A stretch of 43,815 bases of DNA. It comes from JANNGC01 sp043757045 (GTDB lineage: Bacteria; Verrucomicrobiota; Verrucomicrobiia; Limisphaerales; SIBH01). The DNA lies in assembly GCA_043757045.1 (NCBI GenBank), contig JAYVQC010000266.1:1-43815 (forward strand), written 5' to 3'. The translations under genes and the position numbers were made by a program. Positions within the stretch are counted from its first letter, which is position 1. Every line of letters begins with the position of its first letter. Under the pieces are notes generated by a model, which saw only the letters and a program-made list of their open reading frames with translations, did not search any database and was not told where the DNA came from. Positions 40,881 through 43,815 of this stretch are shown here, piece by piece.

Positions 40881-42002
40881 GTGCGGAGATACACGACCTT
40901 GCTCGCCAAGACTTCTGGCCGACGCCCGGCGCGCGGGCGCGGCTGGGTGTGGTTGGTCGTGCTGGCGTTGCTCGCGGGCGCGGGCTGGTTCGGGTGGCAG
41001 CGCGGATGGTTTCCAGTTCTGCCCACCACGCGCGTGACCAGCGTGGCGACCAATTCTTCTCCTCCTACGCCGACGAAATCCTCCGGCCTCAGCACGACCG
41101 TCGTGATGCGTCCGATCGCGCCGCTGGCTTCCACCAATCTCGAACCGGCCCGTATGCTCACGCTGCTCGACGCGCAGATCGCGCTTGACCGAATGGCGAT
41201 TTCCGCCGGCTCGATTGATGGCGTGTCTGGTTCGCAGACGCGCGGGGCGTTGCGCGTTTTTCAAGCGCGTGAAGGGCTGCCCGTCACGGGCGAACTGGAT
41301 GCGGCCACGCGCGCACGCCTCACGCTCAGCGCGCCACCGCTCGTCGGCCATCGCGTGGAGACGAACGATCTGGCGCGGCTGCGTCCGCTGGCCAGCAGTT
41401 GGTTTGGCAAGTCGGAGCAGGGACCGCTGGAACACGAAACTTTTCTTGAACTGCTCGCCGAGCGCAGTCACGCGCACCCAGCGTTGCTGCGGAAATTAAA
41501 TCCTGACTGGGATGGAACGACGCCGTCGCCGGGCCGCGTGCTGCTGGTTCCCATGACGGAGCGCGTCGCACCGCGCGGGAAGGCCGCCTACATTTTGATC
41601 CGACTGGGCGAGCGCACGTTGCAGGCGTTCGATGCCAACCAGCGGTTGCTCGCGCACTTCCCGTGCAGCATCGCGCAGCGGGTGGAGAAGCGTCCGGCGG
41701 GGGATTTGCAAGTCACGGTGGTGGTGCCGAATCCTGATTACACTTTCAACCCGGACCTATTTCCCGAGTCGCCCGAGGCGCGGCAGCTCAAGACGAAATT
41801 GAAACTTCAGCCCGGGCCGAACAACCCCGTGGGCACGGCGTGGATTGGTTTGAACCTGCCCGGCTACGGCATCCACGGCACGCCACGGCCCGAGGACGTG
41901 GGCCGCACGGAATCGCACGGCTGCTTCCGCCTCGCGAACTGGAACGCGGAATATCTGCTGCAACTGGTGGGCGTAGGAACCGTGGTGAAGGTGATGGAGT
42001 AA
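40881..42002 (+). CDS. L,D-transpeptidase with peptidoglycan-binding domain
   Basis: 373 residues from GTG 40881. Membrane anchor about 22-43 (WVWLVVLALLAGAGWFGW), then a Ser/Thr/Pro linker, a PG-binding-type domain (about 90-150, GVSGSQTRGALRVFQAREG), and a LysM-like stretch (HPALLRKLNPDWDG). The YkuD domain follows, with GYGIHGTPRPEDVG and ESHGCFRLANW (H346, catalytic C348). L,D-transpeptidases make 3-3 crosslinks or attach proteins to peptidoglycan, in the periplasm. The stop is 48 bases from that of the convergent CotH protein. Confidence 0.9.
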   Translation: MRRYTTLLAKTSGRRPARGRGWVWLVVLALLAGAGWFGWQRGWFPVLPTTRVTSVATNSSPPTPTKSSGLSTTVVMRPIAPLASTNLEPARMLTLLDAQIALDRMAISAGSIDGVSGSQTRGALRVFQAREGLPVTGELDAATRARLTLSAPPLVGHRVETNDLARLRPLASSWFGKSEQGPLEHETFLELLAERSHAHPALLRKLNPDWDGTTPSPGRVLLVPMTERVAPRGKAAYILIRLGERTLQAFDANQRLLAHFPCSIAQRVEKRPAGDLQVTVVVPNPDYTFNPDLFPESPEARQLKTKLKLQPGPNNPVGTAWIGLNLPGYGIHGTPRPEDVGRTESHGCFRLANWNAEYLLQLVGVGTVVKVME

Positions 42003-42050
42003 TTTTTTCCCCGCGTCTGCTCCTATTCAGGCTCGTGCTCTGGGGTGACG

Positions 42051-43637
42051 CTACGGCACGCGCTCGAGCCGTAAACTCTCCAGATCAAACCACGCCTCGC
42101 CGCCGCTGGCGCGCAGTTCGCAGATCAATTCCACCTCCTGCTCGCGCGCGCCGGTGGTGAAGGCGACCGCCGCGCTCGTCCACGGTTGCCGGCCTTTTAT
42201 CAGCGGCGAGCGCGCCAGCCCCGGCGCGGCCACGCGCAGGCCCGCGCCGTGGTTGCGGCCAAATTTCAAAGGCGTCACGGCGGATGTTTTCACCGCGCCC
42301 TCGAAGCGATACGCGCCCGGCGGCAGCAGCACTTTCGTGCGCCAGGACGCGGATGTGACCGGCCCGGCTTGGATGGACAGCGCGCGCTTTCCCTCCACGG
42401 TGGCACTGGCGGAGAGCGCGCCGCCTTCCGGCACGTCCACCGCCTGCCAGCCCTGCAACGTCGCCACGCCGTCCGTGAAACGCAGCATTTCCAACGGCGG
42501 CACGGCCAGCATTTTTTCCAGTTCGTGGGCGCGGTCGGTGAGGCGCGTCTTGAGCGCAACGGCCTCGCGGTCGAGCGCGGTGGCCTCGTCGCGGGGCAGG
42601 GCGGGGCGGAGAATCGAAAGCGTATCCTCCACGCGCGCGTGCAATTTCGCGACGTGGAATTGGTTGGTGAACAGTTGCGCGCAGCGGGCGCGATAAGCGC
42701 GGCGGCCCTCGGGGATTTCCAGAATGGACTGCGCGACCAGCCCGTTCATCCGCACGTCCACCGGCGCGCGGGCGTTGCCGAACAGCACGTCCATGCCGTG
42801 CGGGAAGAAGAGCATCCGCCCCGAATCCACATCGTGATAAACGCGAAAATTATTCCGCGCCAGGCAGTAGCCGTCGCGATGGCCGAGCAAAATTTCCGCA
42901 GCCATGAAGGAGAGCACGCGATTCATGTCGAGCACGCTTTGCAGGCGCGTCCAGCGGCGCGCGAGATCGGGTTCCAACGCGGCCTCCGTCAGCGCCTCCA
43001 GATCGGAGCGGTCGTCCGGATTCGCGCCGAGGTCTTTGCGCAACGGCTCGTCCACGTCGCGGCCCGCGCCGGTGTCGTAGAGATTGCCGGTGGGATGCGG
43101 GAAGGTGAGCGCGAGAAAATCTTCGGTGAAACCTTCCTTCAAAACATACAGCCCGAGCCGCCGCCCGTTGAATTCGACGAGCGCGTGCGTGACGCGCGCG
43201 GCGGGAACGCCGGCGGCGCGGAAGAATTCCCCGCCGAGCAGTTCGTGCAGGTAACTCGCGTCCTCGACCGAGTTGTTCAGGTGAATTTTTTTGTGGCCGT
43301 GAAAGCGTTGCGCCGGGACAAACTTGTCGAGGCTGATAGTGAACGCGGGTTTGCCATCCAAGCCGCGAAAACTTCCCACGGAGCCTTTCAAATGCACCGC
43401 CACCGGCTCAAACACATTAGTACCTTCCCGCAGCGTGGCGCGCACGGACTGGCGCGGGCTGGACTTCAGGGCCGCGACATTTTCCGGCGTGATGGTGAGT
43501 TGCAGACGGTGGACGATTCGGTTGGTGAACAGCGCCGCGCCGGGATCGGAAGGAGAAAAAGTCTCCGCGCCGCAGGCCAGGCAGGTGGCCAGCGCCAGTC
43601 CACCGAGCCAGCCAAACGCGCGTGCGATTGCTTTCAT
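42051..43637 (-). CDS. Second exported CotH kinase-family protein
   Basis: 528 residues. Signal about 1-24 (LALATCLACGAE). The CotH domain covers about 40-370: VHLKGSVGSFRGLDGKPAFT (the CotH-type N-strand region), FHGHKKIHLNNSVEDASYL, GLYVLKEGFTEDFL, and HRDGYCLARNNFRVYHD with P-H-G-M-D283 where many relatives have PWDxD. A C-terminal beta-sandwich (about 415-528, LQGWQAVDVPEGG, EAWFDLESLRLERV) resembles a carbohydrate-binding fold. It is a much smaller relative of the giant CotH protein. ATG 43637 begins the signal. Kinase activity is inferred from family only. Confidence 0.85.
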   Translation of the reverse strand: MKAIARAFGWLGGLALATCLACGAETFSPSDPGAALFTNRIVHRLQLTITPENVAALKSSPRQSVRATLREGTNVFEPVAVHLKGSVGSFRGLDGKPAFTISLDKFVPAQRFHGHKKIHLNNSVEDASYLHELLGGEFFRAAGVPAARVTHALVEFNGRRLGLYVLKEGFTEDFLALTFPHPTGNLYDTGAGRDVDEPLRKDLGANPDDRSDLEALTEAALEPDLARRWTRLQSVLDMNRVLSFMAAEILLGHRDGYCLARNNFRVYHDVDSGRMLFFPHGMDVLFGNARAPVDVRMNGLVAQSILEIPEGRRAYRARCAQLFTNQFHVAKLHARVEDTLSILRPALPRDEATALDREAVALKTRLTDRAHELEKMLAVPPLEMLRFTDGVATLQGWQAVDVPEGGALSASATVEGKRALSIQAGPVTSASWRTKVLLPPGAYRFEGAVKTSAVTPLKFGRNHGAGLRVAAPGLARSPLIKGRQPWTSAAVAFTTGAREQEVELICELRASGGEAWFDLESLRLERVP

Positions 43638-43815
43638 GCGCCGCAAGATACGCATAAGACTAGGGAGCAAAAATCCAAATTTAGCGGCCCCTTCCTGTGG
43701 GCGCATCTTGCCGACTCCACCAACCTGGACTCGCGTTCCGAGAGCGTGGGGGAAAGCGGCGCTAAAGCGACCGCACTCCAAACCGCTTCGCGAGTGGTCA
43801 GACGTTTGATGCTGC
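43638..43815. other. Upstream region with a GCGG/CCGC hairpin repeat
   Basis: 178 bases to the window edge. A hairpin at 43756-43774 (gcggcgct-aa-agcgaccgc, one bulged base), followed by gcactccaaaccgcttcgcg, belongs to a kind of repeat seen in Verrucomicrobial gaps. It may hold the promoter of the CotH gene, but no clear -10/-35 pair is seen. Confidence 0.4.

Overview
The window reads as a chromosomal segment of a GC-rich member of the Verrucomicrobiota, most likely the Pedosphaera/Limisphaerales side. This placement is inferred from gene content and style, not from a marker tree. The clues are a tandem DUF1080 lipoprotein, a 2134-residue secreted protein joining lamin-tail, CotH-kinase, Ig-like and Ca-binding repeats, two adjacent PilT-like ATPases followed by a degenerate receiver protein, a long SecA with a CPCGSGK zinc tail, and many dispersed palindromic and tandem repeats between genes. 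No rRNA, tRNA, CRISPR array, IS transposase or phage gene was seen.

Layout. 1-5 kb: a Tat-type exported hydroxypyruvate-isomerase-like TIM barrel divergent from a uronate-isomerase-like amidohydrolase, a tiny possible winged-helix ORF, a coiled-coil/winged-helix protein and hisF. 4.8-10.4 kb: an EamA transporter, the DUF1080 lipoprotein, a small membrane protein flanked by GTTAGGC/GCCTAAC boxes, rsmD overlapping a class-A-beta-lactamase-like serine hydrolase, and a MidA-type methyltransferase. 10.5-13.5 kb: the twitching ATPase pair plus pseudo-receiver, ending at a clear terminator. 13.7-17.5 kb: type-2 leuA, glutathione peroxidase and an RlmI-like rRNA methyltransferase. 17.5-19.8 kb: a lower-GC stretch with a PDZ lipoprotein and a small membrane protein, then a PIN-domain remnant and a DUF2459 lipoprotein. 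19.9-25.2 kb: trpE, a broken hicBA pair with a second antitoxin fragment opposite it, and secA. 25.3-31.7 kb: the giant secreted protein. 32-34 kb: a zinc/manganese-type ABC ATPase and permease (no binding protein in view) and erpA. 34.1-40.5 kb: a run of minus-strand genes: a squalene-cyclase-like exported protein, a YdjY-domain protein, an HExxH metallopeptidase, mogA, moaC, a GT4 glycosyltransferase and a D-2-hydroxyacid dehydrogenase. 40.9-43.6 kb: an L,D-transpeptidase convergent with a second CotH-kinase protein.

Most genes are ordinary housekeeping or secreted-protein genes. The unusual signal is repeat biology. At least six kinds of short repeat sit between genes, some carry or abut stop codons, and at least three have entered reading frames: an identical ALNSQPSTLN peptide in the EamA transporter and LeuA, an AGVSPA-type insert in the rRNA methyltransferase, and an AT-rich repeat that appears to supply the signal peptide of the metallopeptidase. 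The second theme is decay of toxin-antitoxin genes: a PIN remnant, a frameshifted hicA and an antitoxin tail lie within about 3.3 kb.
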